Below, one piece after another: positions 1 to 8,113 of a stretch of DNA of 64,000 nt. The stretch is from positions 248,001-312,000 of the forward strand of contig NZ_RYUH01000009.1 of the NCBI RefSeq assembly GCF_004155535.1. Direction: 5' to 3'. The position numbers and the translations under genes were made by a program. The notes under the pieces are model-generated. The model worked only from the letters and a program-made list of their open reading frames with translations, was not told the origin of the DNA and searched no databases. This DNA is from Bifidobacterium pseudolongum subsp. globosum (GTDB lineage Bacteria; Actinomycetota; Actinomycetes; Actinomycetales; Bifidobacteriaceae). Numbering within the stretch: the first letter of the stretch is position 1; each line of letters begins with the position of its first letter.

Positions 1-206
1 AAGTTGAGGATCGCCGAGCCGGCACCCCCGCCGTACACCACCTGTGTGCCAAAGGGGGTCAGGGTGAGCTGGGCCATCTTGAACGCCTGCTTGCCCACCG
101 GGATGCCGATGATCGTGATGCATAGGATGACGCCGACCACAGCCCAGCCGAACGCTAGCGCAAGGCCGCCGAGCACAAGCCACAGAATGTTTCCGATAAG
201 TCTCAT
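1..206 (-). CDS. yccF: YccF-family (DUF307) inner membrane protein, 3' part outside the window
   Basis: Only the first 68 codons are visible; the gene runs off the left edge. The reading begins MRLIGNILWLVLGG and contains LCITIIGIPVGKQAFK, the hallmark of the YccF (DUF307) family of small membrane proteins, whose biochemical role is not established. Two hydrophobic helices, about residues 4-22 and 23-40, would anchor it in the membrane. The ATG at 204-206 is the natural start because the family begins right at the GNILW segment. It is transcribed away from the tenA riboswitch. The family call is firm; no function is inferred. Confidence 0.8.
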   Translation of the reverse strand, partial: MRLIGNILWLVLGGLALAFGWAVVGVILCITIIGIPVGKQAFKMAQLTLTPFGTQVVYGGGAGSAILN

Positions 207-317
207 GCCCCACCAGTGTAATGTCGGCGGGCATGGTTGTCACGCGGTGTCCGCGGTCCGGTGACATTGGCCGCACGCCATGGCATACTGGCCTATGGCG
301 CCAACCGGCGCCCACGG

Positions 318-404
318 TACGCAGGGGGACTCGCATACGAGTTGAGAGGGCCATCACATGGCCCGACCCTTTGAACCTGTTGGTTAACACCATCGTAGGG
401 AGGC
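318..404 (+). promoter_or_regulatory. TPP riboswitch (THI element) of tenA
   Basis: The leader carries the THI-box core in order: a G-run (GCAGGGGGA), TTGAGAGGG, then ACCCTTTGAACCTG, a TTGGTTAACACCA hairpin and CATCGTAGGGAGG. This is the classic thiamine pyrophosphate aptamer. The 3' conserved GTAGGGA merges directly with the tenA Shine-Dalgarno (GGGAGG at 398-403), so ligand binding could block ribosome access without a separate expression platform. That mechanism is inferred from position. Confidence 0.93.
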
Positions 405-411
405 GACGACC

Positions 412-1149
412 ATGGCATTCGAGCCACAAGAACCCATCACCCTGACCAATCTTCCACCATTCGCGCAGCGCATGCGCGACGCGGCGGACGTGGTATGGGA
501 GGAAGGCTACCGGCAGCCGTTCATCCGCGAACTGGGCGCGGGCACACTGCCCAGCGACACCTTCGCGTTCTATTTGATCCAGGACGAGCTCTACCTCAAC
601 GACTACGCGAAGGTGCATGCGCTCGCCGTCACCAAAACCGACGACAACGAGGTCATGGCGTTCATGGCGCAGGTGCAGCATGCGATCTTCCATGTGGAAA
701 AGACGCTGCACAACGAGTACCTCGCCTCGTTCGGCGTCACGGCACAGGACATGCGCGATGCGCGCCAATCCGCGTTCGCCCGGGCCTATACCGCGAACAT
801 GCTTGCCACCGCCTATGGCGAGGACCTGATCGACATCCTCGTGGCCGTGCTGCCGTGCGCATGGGTGTACGCCGACTATGGGCAGCGCCTTGCCCGCGAG
901 TTCGCCGGCACCTTGGACTCCAACCCGTACCGCAGCTGGATCGACACGTACTGCACCGACGAGTTCTGGCAGTCCTCCGTGTGGCTCATCGAACACATCG
1001 AGACCATGGTCCAAACGCTCGACGAACCGCGCAGGCGCAGGCTCGTCGAGCACTTCGTGCGCGGTGTGGAGTACGAATACATGTTCTGGGCGAGCGCCTA
1101 CGACCATCAGATGAGCTGGCGCCCGGAGTGGAACGGGCTCGCCGACTGA
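412..1149 (+). CDS. tenA: TenA-family aminopyrimidine aminohydrolase / thiaminase II
   Basis: TenA proteins hydrolyse aminopyrimidine thiamine breakdown products to hydroxymethylpyrimidine and so salvage the pyrimidine half of thiamine in the cytoplasm. The 245-residue product has the usual family length and keeps the nucleophile-type cysteine in LPCAWVYADYG (Cys149) and the C-terminal glutamate segment YEYMFW (Glu222), both typical of the thiaminase II subfamily. The ATG at 412 is 8 bases after GGGAGG, which is the end of the TPP aptamer, so expression should fall when TPP is plentiful. It is monocistronic, with a strong hairpin 20 bases after the stop. The family is clear; the exact substrate is inferred. 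Confidence 0.93.
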   Translation: MAFEPQEPITLTNLPPFAQRMRDAADVVWEEGYRQPFIRELGAGTLPSDTFAFYLIQDELYLNDYAKVHALAVTKTDDNEVMAFMAQVQHAIFHVEKTLHNEYLASFGVTAQDMRDARQSAFARAYTANMLATAYGEDLIDILVAVLPCAWVYADYGQRLAREFAGTLDSNPYRSWIDTYCTDEFWQSSVWLIEHIETMVQTLDEPRRRRLVEHFVRGVEYEYMFWASAYDHQMSWRPEWNGLAD

Positions 1150-1167
1150 GCCACACACTTCTCATCG

Positions 1168-1217
1168 TATGGGAAGAGGCCCCTGATGTTGTTGTGCATC
1201 AGGGGCCTCTTCCCATA
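1168..1217. terminator. Bidirectional hairpin terminator between tenA and yhbY
   Basis: A perfect 20-bp inverted repeat (ATGGGAAGAGGCCCCTGATG at 1169-1188 against 1197-1216, 8-base loop) lies between two convergent genes. It has no long T-run on either side, but the position and strength suit transcription termination from both directions. Confidence 0.8.
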
Positions 1218-1231
1218 TGCTCTGTGCCGCT

Positions 1232-1537
1232 CTACTCGCGCACGAGGCGGATGTGCTCCACGTCGTCGCGCTTGGAGCGGCGGTAAAGCACGCAACGGTT
1301 GCCGATCACCTGCACGACCTCGGCGCCGAGGCGTTCGGCGAGCATGTCGGCCGCCTCGTGGGAGTCGAGGCCGGAGCCGTCCTGCACCTGCACCTTGATC
1401 AGTTCGCGCTTCTCGATCGTCTCGTCGGCCTGGTTGACAGCGGTCTCGCTCAGGTCGTTCTTGCCGATGTACACGAGCGGCTTGATCTGGTTCGCCGCGG
1501 CGCGCAGCTGCTTGATCTGCTTCTTCGTCAATGCCAT
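1232..1537 (-). CDS. yhbY: YhbY/CRM-domain RNA-binding protein
   Basis: This 101-residue protein matches the single-domain YhbY family across its length: MALTKKQIKQLRAAA, then IKPLVYIGKN, the helix ELIKVQV, and a C-terminal GNRCVLYRRSK segment. CRM (chloroplast RNA splicing and ribosome maturation) domains bind structured RNA, and bacterial YhbY associates with pre-50S particles. The usual GxxG loop is represented by IGKND, a slight departure. The start has an AAGGAACGA-type Shine-Dalgarno 8 bases upstream. It stands alone between two hairpins. The family call is secure; the ribosome-assembly role comes from homologues. Confidence 0.9.
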   Translation of the reverse strand: MALTKKQIKQLRAAANQIKPLVYIGKNDLSETAVNQADETIEKRELIKVQVQDGSGLDSHEAADMLAERLGAEVVQVIGNRCVLYRRSKRDDVEHIRLVRE

Positions 1538-1571
1538 GTGTTCGTTCCTTTAAGTCCTGCGTATGCACATG

Positions 1572-1620
1572 CGTGTTGCCGCTCCATCGTAACGGAACGG
1601 CACGATGGAGCGGCAACACG
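1572..1620. terminator. Hairpin terminator between the aldo/keto reductase and yhbY
   Basis: A perfect 19-bp inverted repeat (arms 1572-1590 and 1602-1620, 11-base loop) sits just after the stop codon of the leftward aldo/keto reductase gene and before yhbY. It probably isolates the two transcription units. Confidence 0.75.
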
Positions 1621-1627
1621 GCAACGG

Positions 1628-2458
1628 TCAGAAGTCGAAGTCGTTCGGGTCGGGGCCGTTGCGCTTGCCGGTGTCGAGCGAGCTGATGAGCTGCATCTCC
1701 GATTCGTCGAGCTCGAAGTCGAACACGTGGATGTTCTGCATGATACGGGTGCTGTGCACCGACTTCGGCAGCGGGATGACGCCGCGCTGCAAGTCCCAGC
1801 GCAGCACGACCTGTGCGGACGACTTGCCGTATTTCTCGCCGATGTCGAGCAGGCGCTGGTCGGTGAGCAGGTTGCCGCCGGTGCCGCCGAGCGGGCTCCA
1901 TGCCTCGACGGCGATGTCCTTGCCATGGCAGAAGTCGATGAGGTCCTGATTGGGGAATGTGGGGGAGGACTCGACCTGATCCACCGCGGGCAGCACGTCG
2001 GTCTGCTCGAGCAGGTCGGTCAGGTGGTTCCGTTCGAAGTTGCTCACGCCGATCGCGCGCATGCGTCCTTGCGCATAGAGCTCCTGCATGGCGGCCCACG
2101 CATCCTGCCAGCCTTCGGCCGGCCAGTGGATCAGATACAGGTCCACATAGTCCAGACCGAGCCGGTCCAGGCTCTCCTGGAACGCGTCCTTGGTGCGGTG
2201 TTTGCGAATGTCGTCGTTCCACAGTTTCGTGGTGACGAACAGGTCGGCACGGTCCACATCGCTTTCGGCGATGGCCTTGCCCACCGAAGCCTCGTTGCCG
2301 TATACGCTCGCCGTGTCGATATGGCGGTACCCGTCCTCGATGGCGGTGCGCACGGCGTCCACGGTCTGTGGGCCGTCCTCGACCTGGAACACACCGAAGC
2401 CGATCTGTGGGATCATCACGTCGTTGTTGAGCGCGGTGCAATGGTTCTCTTGTGCCAT
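1628..2458 (-). CDS. Aldo/keto reductase (2,5-diketogluconate reductase-like)
   Basis: A 276-residue NADPH-dependent cytosolic aldo/keto reductase of the AKR5-like type. The catalytic tetrad is all present: Asp48 and Tyr53 in DTASVYGNE, Lys78 in TTKLWNDD, His111 in LIHWP. The cofactor-side features SNFERNHL and the C-terminal PLPKSVHSTRI complete the barrel. A longer in-frame start exists at 2614, but its extra 52 residues are not barrel-like, and GAGGAATC just before the ATG at 2458 makes that the real start. A 19-bp hairpin follows the gene. The physiological substrate cannot be told from sequence; reactive aldehydes, ketones or keto-sugars are all possible. Confidence 0.92.
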   Translation of the reverse strand: MAQENHCTALNNDVMIPQIGFGVFQVEDGPQTVDAVRTAIEDGYRHIDTASVYGNEASVGKAIAESDVDRADLFVTTKLWNDDIRKHRTKDAFQESLDRLGLDYVDLYLIHWPAEGWQDAWAAMQELYAQGRMRAIGVSNFERNHLTDLLEQTDVLPAVDQVESSPTFPNQDLIDFCHGKDIAVEAWSPLGGTGGNLLTDQRLLDIGEKYGKSSAQVVLRWDLQRGVIPLPKSVHSTRIMQNIHVFDFELDESEMQLISSLDTGKRNGPDPNDFDF

Positions 2459-2807
2459 GATTCCTCGATTCATGCAGGGAAGACGGCGAAGGCCGTCACT
2501 GCCCTCCATCGTAATCGAGTGGCACCGCGTGCCGTGGGCGTCGTGCTCTGCGAGAACAGGCGCGGGGCGGTGGCGGAACAAAGAAATGTGCACCCGGCAG
2601 TTGGCCGGATGCACATTCAGTCACGACTCGGCGGTTCGCGCCCTGCCATGGTCGCGTCCTTGTGGGACCCATGCGAGAGCCTGATACAAACCGTTGACGT
2701 TGAACCCGTCTTCTCTCAACGGACCGCCCGGTGATTGTGTCATCGCGCGATCCGATGGTCGCTATATATCAATATGTCGTATTGTGCCGGTGTGGCGCCA
2801 CTTCGGC
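2459..2807. other. Intergenic region with the riboflavin-transporter terminator
   Basis: No gene is apparent in this 349-base stretch. It holds the upstream region of the aldo/keto reductase and one clear hairpin (2586-2616) reading leftward from the ECF transporter. A weaker CCGTTGA/TCAACGG inverted pair lies near 2690-2720. Confidence 0.6.
2583..2616 (-). terminator. Intrinsic terminator of the ribU-ECF operon
   Basis: A 13-bp stem with one mismatch (arms 2586-2598 and 2604-2616, 5-base loop) is followed on the minus strand by TTTCTT. It lies about 190 bases past the stop of the fused ECF gene, so it probably ends the leftward riboflavin transporter transcript. Confidence 0.6.
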
Positions 2808-5066
2808 TCATATTGTGAACACGGCGCTGAGTGCGAGCGCGCACAGCACAGCGGCCACTCCGGAGAGGAACCACCAGTCGCGCGCACGCATGCGCAATGC
2901 ATGCCAATGGGAACGCGGCTCGCCCTCCTGATAGCAGCGGGCGTCGAGCGCGAGCGCGAGGTCGTCCGCGTGGCGGATCACCCCCGCGAAGATCGGCACG
3001 ATGATCGCGCACATGGCGCGCACCCGCTGGGTGGGCGAGCCGGTCTCGATCGAGCCGCCGCGGGCCGCCTGCGCGTCGCGGATCGACACCGTTTCGTCGG
3101 CGATCGTCGGCAGGAACCGCAGGGCGAGCGACATGACGAGCGCGATCTCCTGCACATGCAGGACCTTGCGGAACACCGACATCATCGATTCGAACGCGTC
3201 GGTGAGCGCGGTGGGCGTGGTGGTGAGCATGATGACCGCGCCGAGCACGATCACGAGCATGAAGCGGATGGTGTAGAGCGCGGCGACGGTGAGGCCTCCC
3301 GTCGTCAACGCCCAGTCGCCGATATGCAGCAGTGGCGTGCCGCTGCGCACCACGAGCATGTTGAACAGGCCCATGATCAACAGCACGACCGCGAACATGC
3401 GCGTCGAACGCCACAACACACGCACGCCGAGCCTGCTCGCGGACGCGATCGCCAAGGTCGCCGCGCACCCCACGGCCAACTGCGTCCACGATGTCATCGT
3501 GAACGCGGAGAACATCAGCGCGAGGAATCCGATGACCTTCGCGCGCGGGTCGAGCCGGGAGATGACCGAATAACGCGCGTCCGACGGCGCGATGCGCGGT
3601 TCGGGCGCCTCTTCGCGCGCCGTCGTGCGCCCGCCGAACACGAGCATCGCATCGGCGAGCTGTTGCGCGGCGTGCATGTCGTGCGTGATGAGCAGGATCG
3701 TGACGCCTTGACTGTGCAAGGTGCGCATGATGGCGTGCACACGCTCCACAGCCGCCTCGTCGAGCGACGCCGTCGGCTCGTCCATGACGAGCACGCGCGG
3801 GCGGCAGGCGAGCACGCCGGCGATCGCGGCGAGCCGCTGCTGGCCTCCGCTGAGCGAGAACGGGTCCCTATCGGCGAGGTCGGCGATGCCGACGAGGTCG
3901 AGCGCCTCCTGCACGCGCGCACGCACGGCGGCGTCATCGAGCCCCTGGTTGCGTGGGCCATAGGCCACGTCGTCGCGCACGGTGGCGGCGAACAGCTGCC
4001 GTTCGGGGCGTTGCATGATCAGGCCGAGCGAACGGCGCAACGCCTTGCGTTGGCGCCGTTTGGCATGGTGCCAACGCAAGGCCTCGACGCATATGGCGCC
4101 TTCGTCGGGGGCGATCAGCGCGCACAGCAGACGCGCGAACGTCGTTTTGCCCGATCCGTTGGGGCCGATGAGCGCCACGGTGGAACCGCGTTCGATGCCC
4201 ACGGTCAGATCGTCGATCACCGGCGCGCCGTGGGCGTAGGCGAACGAGACATGGTCGAACACGACCGCCGGGTCGTGTGCGGCACGCCCCACGCGCGGCA
4301 GGTCGGGCAACGCGGCGCCGGGGCTGTGCACTTGGCTTGGTGTGCCGTGCGCGTGCGCATACCGTGCGGTCACGTCGCGCACCACGCCGTGCTCGACGGC
4401 GAGGATGCGGTCGGCGTGGGCCACTTCATCGGGGTGGTGCGTGACCATCACGATCGCGGTGCCGCGTTGGTGCACGCGTTCGATGATCGCGAGCACGTCG
4501 GCGCGCGCCTGCGGGTCGAGCATCGCCGTCGGTTCGTCGAGCACGAGCACGCGGCTGTCCATGGCGAGCATGCCGGCGATCGCGACACGCTGCTGCTGGC
4601 CGCCGCTCATGGCGGTGGGGTCGGCGTCGCGCAGGCCGTCCATGCCCACCGCGCTGAGCGCATCGTGCACACGGTCGCCGATCAGTGCCGGCGCCACGTT
4701 GAGGTTCTCCGGGCCGAACGCCACATCCGCGGCCACGGTCGTGGTCACGATCTGGTCTTCGGGATTCTGGAATACGACGCCGATCGAGCGGCGCGCCTTG
4801 CGGTATGCGTCGGCGTCGGCGCCATGCGCGTCATCGAACACGGTGTGGCCCATCAGTCTCACCGTGCCGTGGTCGGGGGCGGCCAACCCGGCGATCAGGC
4901 GCGCGAGCGTGGATTTGCCCGCGCCGTTGGGGCCCACGAGCGCGATGCGCTCACCGGGCCCGACGCGCAAATCCACGCCGTCGAGCACCCAAGTGGCGCC
5001 GCCGTCGTAGCTGAACCGCACGCCGTCGAGTTCGATCGGCGCGCGCGTGCCTGCGCCTCCCGTCAT
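2808..5066 (-). CDS. Fused ECF transporter EcfA-EcfA'-EcfT (riboflavin module)
   Basis: One 752-residue polypeptide joins all three energising parts of an energy-coupling-factor importer. ATPase 1 has Walker A at 45-53 (GPNGAGKST), signature SGGQQQR near 154-160 and LVLDEPT at about 174-180. ATPase 2 has Walker A at 301-309 (GPNGSGKTT), signature LSGGQQR near 405-411 and VMDEP at 428-431. From about residue 500 it is EcfT: several membrane helices and the two cytoplasmic coupling motifs AARGGS and LDARCYQEG. The ATG at 5066 overlaps the ribU stop in an ATGA, so translation is probably coupled. Separate EcfA, EcfA' and EcfT subunits are more usual; the single-chain form fixes stoichiometry. 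It powers RibU and may also serve other S components. Confidence 0.93.
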   Translation of the reverse strand: MTGGAGTRAPIELDGVRFSYDGGATWVLDGVDLRVGPGERIALVGPNGAGKSTLARLIAGLAAPDHGTVRLMGHTVFDDAHGADADAYRKARRSIGVVFQNPEDQIVTTTVAADVAFGPENLNVAPALIGDRVHDALSAVGMDGLRDADPTAMSGGQQQRVAIAGMLAMDSRVLVLDEPTAMLDPQARADVLAIIERVHQRGTAIVMVTHHPDEVAHADRILAVEHGVVRDVTARYAHAHGTPSQVHSPGAALPDLPRVGRAAHDPAVVFDHVSFAYAHGAPVIDDLTVGIERGSTVALIGPNGSGKTTFARLLCALIAPDEGAICVEALRWHHAKRRQRKALRRSLGLIMQRPERQLFAATVRDDVAYGPRNQGLDDAAVRARVQEALDLVGIADLADRDPFSLSGGQQRLAAIAGVLACRPRVLVMDEPTASLDEAAVERVHAIMRTLHSQGVTILLITHDMHAAQQLADAMLVFGGRTTAREEAPEPRIAPSDARYSVISRLDPRAKVIGFLALMFSAFTMTSWTQLAVGCAATLAIASASRLGVRVLWRSTRMFAVVLLIMGLFNMLVVRSGTPLLHIGDWALTTGGLTVAALYTIRFMLVIVLGAVIMLTTTPTALTDAFESMMSVFRKVLHVQEIALVMSLALRFLPTIADETVSIRDAQAARGGSIETGSPTQRVRAMCAIIVPIFAGVIRHADDLALALDARCYQEGEPRSHWHALRMRARDWWFLSGVAAVLCALALSAVFTI

Positions 5067-5662
5067 CGGTTGAGCAGATTCGAGATCGGCTTGTAGATGA
5101 GGAAGGTGATGACGCCGTGCAGCGTGAACTTGATCAGGTTGAACGGCAGCAGGATCGGCACGATCATCTTGGCCACCGCGGCCATCGACATGTGCGCGTA
5201 GAGCGGCGTGATGAACAGGTTGCCGATGATCGCGGCCACGATCGCGCACAGTGCGCCGACCACGATGCCGGCGAGGGCGCCCTTGCGCGAGGTGTGGCGC
5301 CGGTAGACCAACGCGGCCGGCACCGAAAGCGCCAATGCGACGCCGATCGCCATGATCGAGCCCCACGGATTGGTGAAGATGTGCGGCAGGAACCCGAGCA
5401 CGCTCACGATCGCAGCCGCGGAGGGGCCGTACGCGAAGCCGGCCACAAGGCAGACGATGCCGGACGGGTCGTATTTGAGCCACGGCGCCGCCGGCATGAG
5501 CGGGAACTCGAGGAAGCTGACAGCCATCGCGAGCGCCACGAACAGCGCATACATGGCGATGCGTTTGGTGGACCAGCGGCCTTGGTCGCCGGCTCCGGTC
5601 GTGTGCGCGTCGTCTGGGCGGCGGCTGCGAGGGGTGGATGAGGATATGGTGGACTTGCCCAT
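5063..5662 (-). CDS. ribU: RibU-type riboflavin S component of ECF transporter
   Basis: A 199-residue membrane protein with about six hydrophobic helices after a polar 30-residue N-terminus. It carries the RibU-like C-terminal FNLIKFTLHGVITFLIY and an LEFPLMPAAPWLKYDPSG region typical of riboflavin-specific S components, which bind vitamin outside the cell and hand it to the EcfAA'T module. The start at 5662 has AGGAG 9 bases upstream, placed just after the FMN aptamer. The riboswitch makes riboflavin by far the likeliest substrate. It overlaps the downstream fused ECF gene by four bases. Confidence 0.92.
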   Translation of the reverse strand: MGKSTISSSTPRSRRPDDAHTTGAGDQGRWSTKRIAMYALFVALAMAVSFLEFPLMPAAPWLKYDPSGIVCLVAGFAYGPSAAAIVSVLGFLPHIFTNPWGSIMAIGVALALSVPAALVYRRHTSRKGALAGIVVGALCAIVAAIIGNLFITPLYAHMSMAAVAKMIVPILLPFNLIKFTLHGVITFLIYKPISNLLNR

Positions 5663-5683
5663 AGGGGGTTCTCCTGTTTCTTC

Positions 5684-5820
5684 CATCCGGACTATGACCG
5701 TTGGCTCTGGATTCCGACCAGATCCACCGCTGCACGCGGGTTGCGGGCTCCGCCTTGGTCCGCCCTTGGGGCGTATGGCGCTACCGCCAGTAAGGAATTG
5801 CACCTTCCCTGAAACTTGGC
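5684..5820 (-). promoter_or_regulatory. FMN riboswitch (RFN element) of ribU
   Basis: Read on the minus strand, the leader shows the RFN blocks in order: CAGGGAAGGTGCAATTCC, TACTGGCGGTA, GAGCCCGCAAC, GGATCTGGTCGGAATCC, AGAGCCAACGG and ATAGTCCGGATGGAAG. These match the five-helix FMN aptamer. The ribU Shine-Dalgarno begins only a few bases after its 3' end, which fits translational control by FMN. Confidence 0.95.
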
Positions 5821-6077
5821 AGCACCATCTATACGCCATCCACACGATAATCGGACGGTTTGATGGCGGCCGTCTGTGGAAAACGACATCAAACCGGGAG
5901 TATCATGGAGTGTGTTACACGGCAGTACGAGTGGGAACAATCGTTTCCAGAGAAATGCGTCCATTATGTGAACACTCGCACTGGGGTGCAATATTTAACC
6001 ATTGAACTAATATATGATGGGAATGACGGCTTGAAGACGTGCCGTTGTGACGCGCACATACCATAGGAGAGGTTGCG

Positions 6078-6848
6078 ATGATTGAGACCGCACAGGCATT
6101 CGGCGTAGACATCGGGGGATCCGGCATCAAGGCTGCCCCGGTCAATCTGGAGAAGGGCGAGTTTGCACAGCCGCGCCTGAAGATCCTCACCCCGGAGCAT
6201 TCCACCCCCAAGGCCGTGGGCGACATTGTGCGCCAGCAGCTCGAGCATTTCGAGGTGCCCGAGGACGCGCCGGTCGGCATCGCGTTCCCCGCGCCGATCC
6301 ACCCGGGCAAGAAGCTCGACTTCATGGCCAACCTCGACCAGTCGTGGATCGGCGTGGACGTGACCGAGGTCTTCTCCGAGGCGTGCGGGCGCCCGGTGAC
6401 CGTGGTGAACGACGCCGACGCCGCGGGCCTCGCCGAACAGCAGTTCGGCGCGGCCAAGGGTCAGGAGGGCCTTGTCATCGCCACCACGCTCGGCACCGGC
6501 ATCGGCACCGCGCTCATCTACGACGGCGTGCTAATCCCGAACACTGAACTCGGCCACATCCAGCTGCCGAAGGGCAAGGGCGACGCCGAGAAGTACGCGG
6601 CCTCGTCGGTGCGTGAGAAGCTCGACATGGGCTACAAGAAATGGGCCAAGCGCCTGACCAAGTACTACAGCCTCATGGAGCTCTACTTCAGCCCGGAGCT
6701 GTTCGTGGTCGGCGGCGGTGTGAGCCGTGTGTCCGAGAAGTTCCTGCCGTACGTCGACATCAAGACCCCGATGGTGGCGGCCACGCTGCACAACGAGGCG
6801 GGCATCATCGGCGCCGCCTACTACGCGAGCGTGCAGCAGCACGACTGA
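6078..6848 (+). CDS. ppgK: Polyphosphate glucokinase (ROK family)
   Basis: PpgK phosphorylates glucose to glucose 6-phosphate using polyphosphate (and often ATP) and is characteristic of actinobacteria. The 256-residue protein opens with the phosphate-binding GVDIGGSGIKAA, has VVNDADAAG as the glucose-binding/catalytic-Asp segment, then TTLGTGIGTALI, ELGHIQL, and VVGGGVSR near the C-terminus. The QYSLMELYFSPELFV-like region distinguishes PpgK from simple ROK repressors or kinases. AGGAGAGG sits 6 bases before the ATG. It is monocistronic, closed by a 15-bp hairpin. It supplies glucose 6-phosphate for central metabolism. Confidence 0.95.
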   Translation: MIETAQAFGVDIGGSGIKAAPVNLEKGEFAQPRLKILTPEHSTPKAVGDIVRQQLEHFEVPEDAPVGIAFPAPIHPGKKLDFMANLDQSWIGVDVTEVFSEACGRPVTVVNDADAAGLAEQQFGAAKGQEGLVIATTLGTGIGTALIYDGVLIPNTELGHIQLPKGKGDAEKYAASSVREKLDMGYKKWAKRLTKYYSLMELYFSPELFVVGGGVSRVSEKFLPYVDIKTPMVAATLHNEAGIIGAAYYASVQQHD

Positions 6849-6883
6849 TCGCGGCCGGTCGGGCCTGGGCGTATCCAAGCCAA

Positions 6884-6925
6884 GCGAAGGGGCGTTGCGT
6901 GCATTGGCATGCAACGCCCCTTCGC
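6884..6925 (+). terminator. Hairpin terminator after ppgK
   Basis: A perfect 15-bp stem (GCGAAGGGGCGTTGC at 6884-6898 with 6911-6925, 12-base loop) lies 35 bases after the ppgK stop. It ends just before the -10 element of the next gene. Confidence 0.75.
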
Positions 6926-6936
6926 CATGCCTGGCG

Positions 6937-6942
6937 TACAAT
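6937..6942 (+). promoter_or_regulatory. -10 box of the aminotransferase; predicted leaderless start
   Basis: TACAAT ends 7 bases before the ATG at 6950, and no Shine-Dalgarno fits in the gap. A transcript beginning 7-8 bases past the -10 box would start at the initiation codon itself. Confidence 0.55.
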
Positions 6943-6949
6943 CACACCC

Positions 6950-8113
6950 ATGCGTTTTTCCCACCGAGTCGACATCAGCGAACCCAATCCGATCGCCCTC
7001 GCGGAGCGTGCGATGCGCGCGCGTGGCGCCACGCCCATCGCGCTCAATGATTCGAACCCCACCCACCATGGGTTGGCGCCCCACCTGCTGCCCGAACCGT
7101 ATGCGGCGGAACCGCGCGGCCAGTGGTATGCGCGCGAGGCGCTCGCCGCGTATCTGGGCGGCGGCGCGGGCGCGGACGACCTCTATCTGCTCAGCTCGAC
7201 GTCGCAGGCCTACGCGTGGCTCATGAAACTGCTGTGCGACGCGGGGGACGCCGTGCTCGCGCCGAAGCCCGGCTATCCGCTCATCGAATCGATCGCGCGC
7301 CTCGAATGCGTGGAACCGCGGTTCTACCAGCTGCGGTTCGACGGATCGTGGACGATCGACACCGCGCAGATCGAGCAGTTGCTGCGTGACGACACCGGGC
7401 ACCGCATCCGCGCGCTCATTGTGATCAACCCGAACAACCCCACCGGCTCGTACGTCAAACCAGGCGAACGCGAACAGCTCGTCGCCCTGTGCCGTGCGTA
7501 CGACGTGGCGATCATCGCCGACGAGGTCTTCTTCGACTACGCCCTCGAACCGTTCGAAGGCAACCGCAGGTTCGCCGGTGAAAGCGGCGTGCTGACCTTC
7601 GCGCTCGACGGCTTCTCCAAGACCCTGGCCGCGCCGCACGCCAAAGTCGGGTGGATCCGCGTCTCCGGCCCTGATGACGATGTGCGCGAGGCGACGCGCC
7701 GGCTCGACGTGATCGCCGACGACTTCCTGCCGATGAGCGAACTCGTGGCACGCGCCGTGCCGCCGATGCTCGCCGCGGCGCCCGATCAGCTGCAGCGGGT
7801 GCGCGCACGCACGCAGGGCAATCTGCGCCACCTGCATGAACTCCTGCGCGCTGACGCGCTTGGCGTGGTCGATGTGCTGCGCGCCGAAGGCGGCTGGAAC
7901 GTGCTGCTGCGGTTCCCGAGCGTGATCGATGAGAACGAGCTCGTGCTGTCGTTGATCGAGTGTGCCGGCGCGAGTGGTCAGCCCGGGTATTTCTTCGATA
8001 TGCCGGCGAACGGCTACCTCGCGCTTTCGCTGCTCGCCGAACCGGAGCGGTTCGCGTCGAATGTGCGGCTTGTGCTCGACGCAGTGTCGCGTGCGCTCGA
8101 TGTGAGCGACTGA
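6950..8113 (+). CDS. Pyridoxal-phosphate aminotransferase, class I/II
   Basis: A 387-residue fold-type I aminotransferase. PLP-binding features are visible: VINPNNPTGS, IIADEVFFDY (Asp that pairs with the pyridine nitrogen, Tyr partner) and the Schiff-base lysine in GFSKTLAAPHAKVGWI (Lys224). The C-terminal domain holds GWNVLLRFP. These features fit an aspartate- or alanine-type transaminase; the amino donor cannot be fixed from sequence. Longer upstream starts would run back through the ppgK terminator, so the ATG at 6950 is preferred. That ATG follows TACAAT by 7 bases with no ribosome-binding site. The last 100 bases overlap the convergent ABC ATPase gene. Confidence 0.88.
   Translation: MRFSHRVDISEPNPIALAERAMRARGATPIALNDSNPTHHGLAPHLLPEPYAAEPRGQWYAREALAAYLGGGAGADDLYLLSSTSQAYAWLMKLLCDAGDAVLAPKPGYPLIESIARLECVEPRFYQLRFDGSWTIDTAQIEQLLRDDTGHRIRALIVINPNNPTGSYVKPGEREQLVALCRAYDVAIIADEVFFDYALEPFEGNRRFAGESGVLTFALDGFSKTLAAPHAKVGWIRVSGPDDDVREATRRLDVIADDFLPMSELVARAVPPMLAAAPDQLQRVRARTQGNLRHLHELLRADALGVVDVLRAEGGWNVLLRFPSVIDENELVLSLIECAGASGQPGYFFDMPANGYLALSLLAEPERFASNVRLVLDAVSRALDVSD

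Noticed and set aside
2459-2614. N-terminal extension of the aldo/keto reductase
   Set aside because: The added 52 residues are not barrel-like and would overlap the terminator of the riboflavin operon; GAGGAATC marks the ATG at 2458.
1217-2734. Long rightward reading antisense to yhbY and the aldo/keto reductase
   Set aside because: It is a by-product of GC-rich codon bias opposite two genes with clear families and ribosome-binding sites.
5860-6066. Short rightward reading of 68 codons upstream of ppgK
   Set aside because: No ribosome-binding site, no recognisable composition or family, and it occupies the probable ppgK promoter region.
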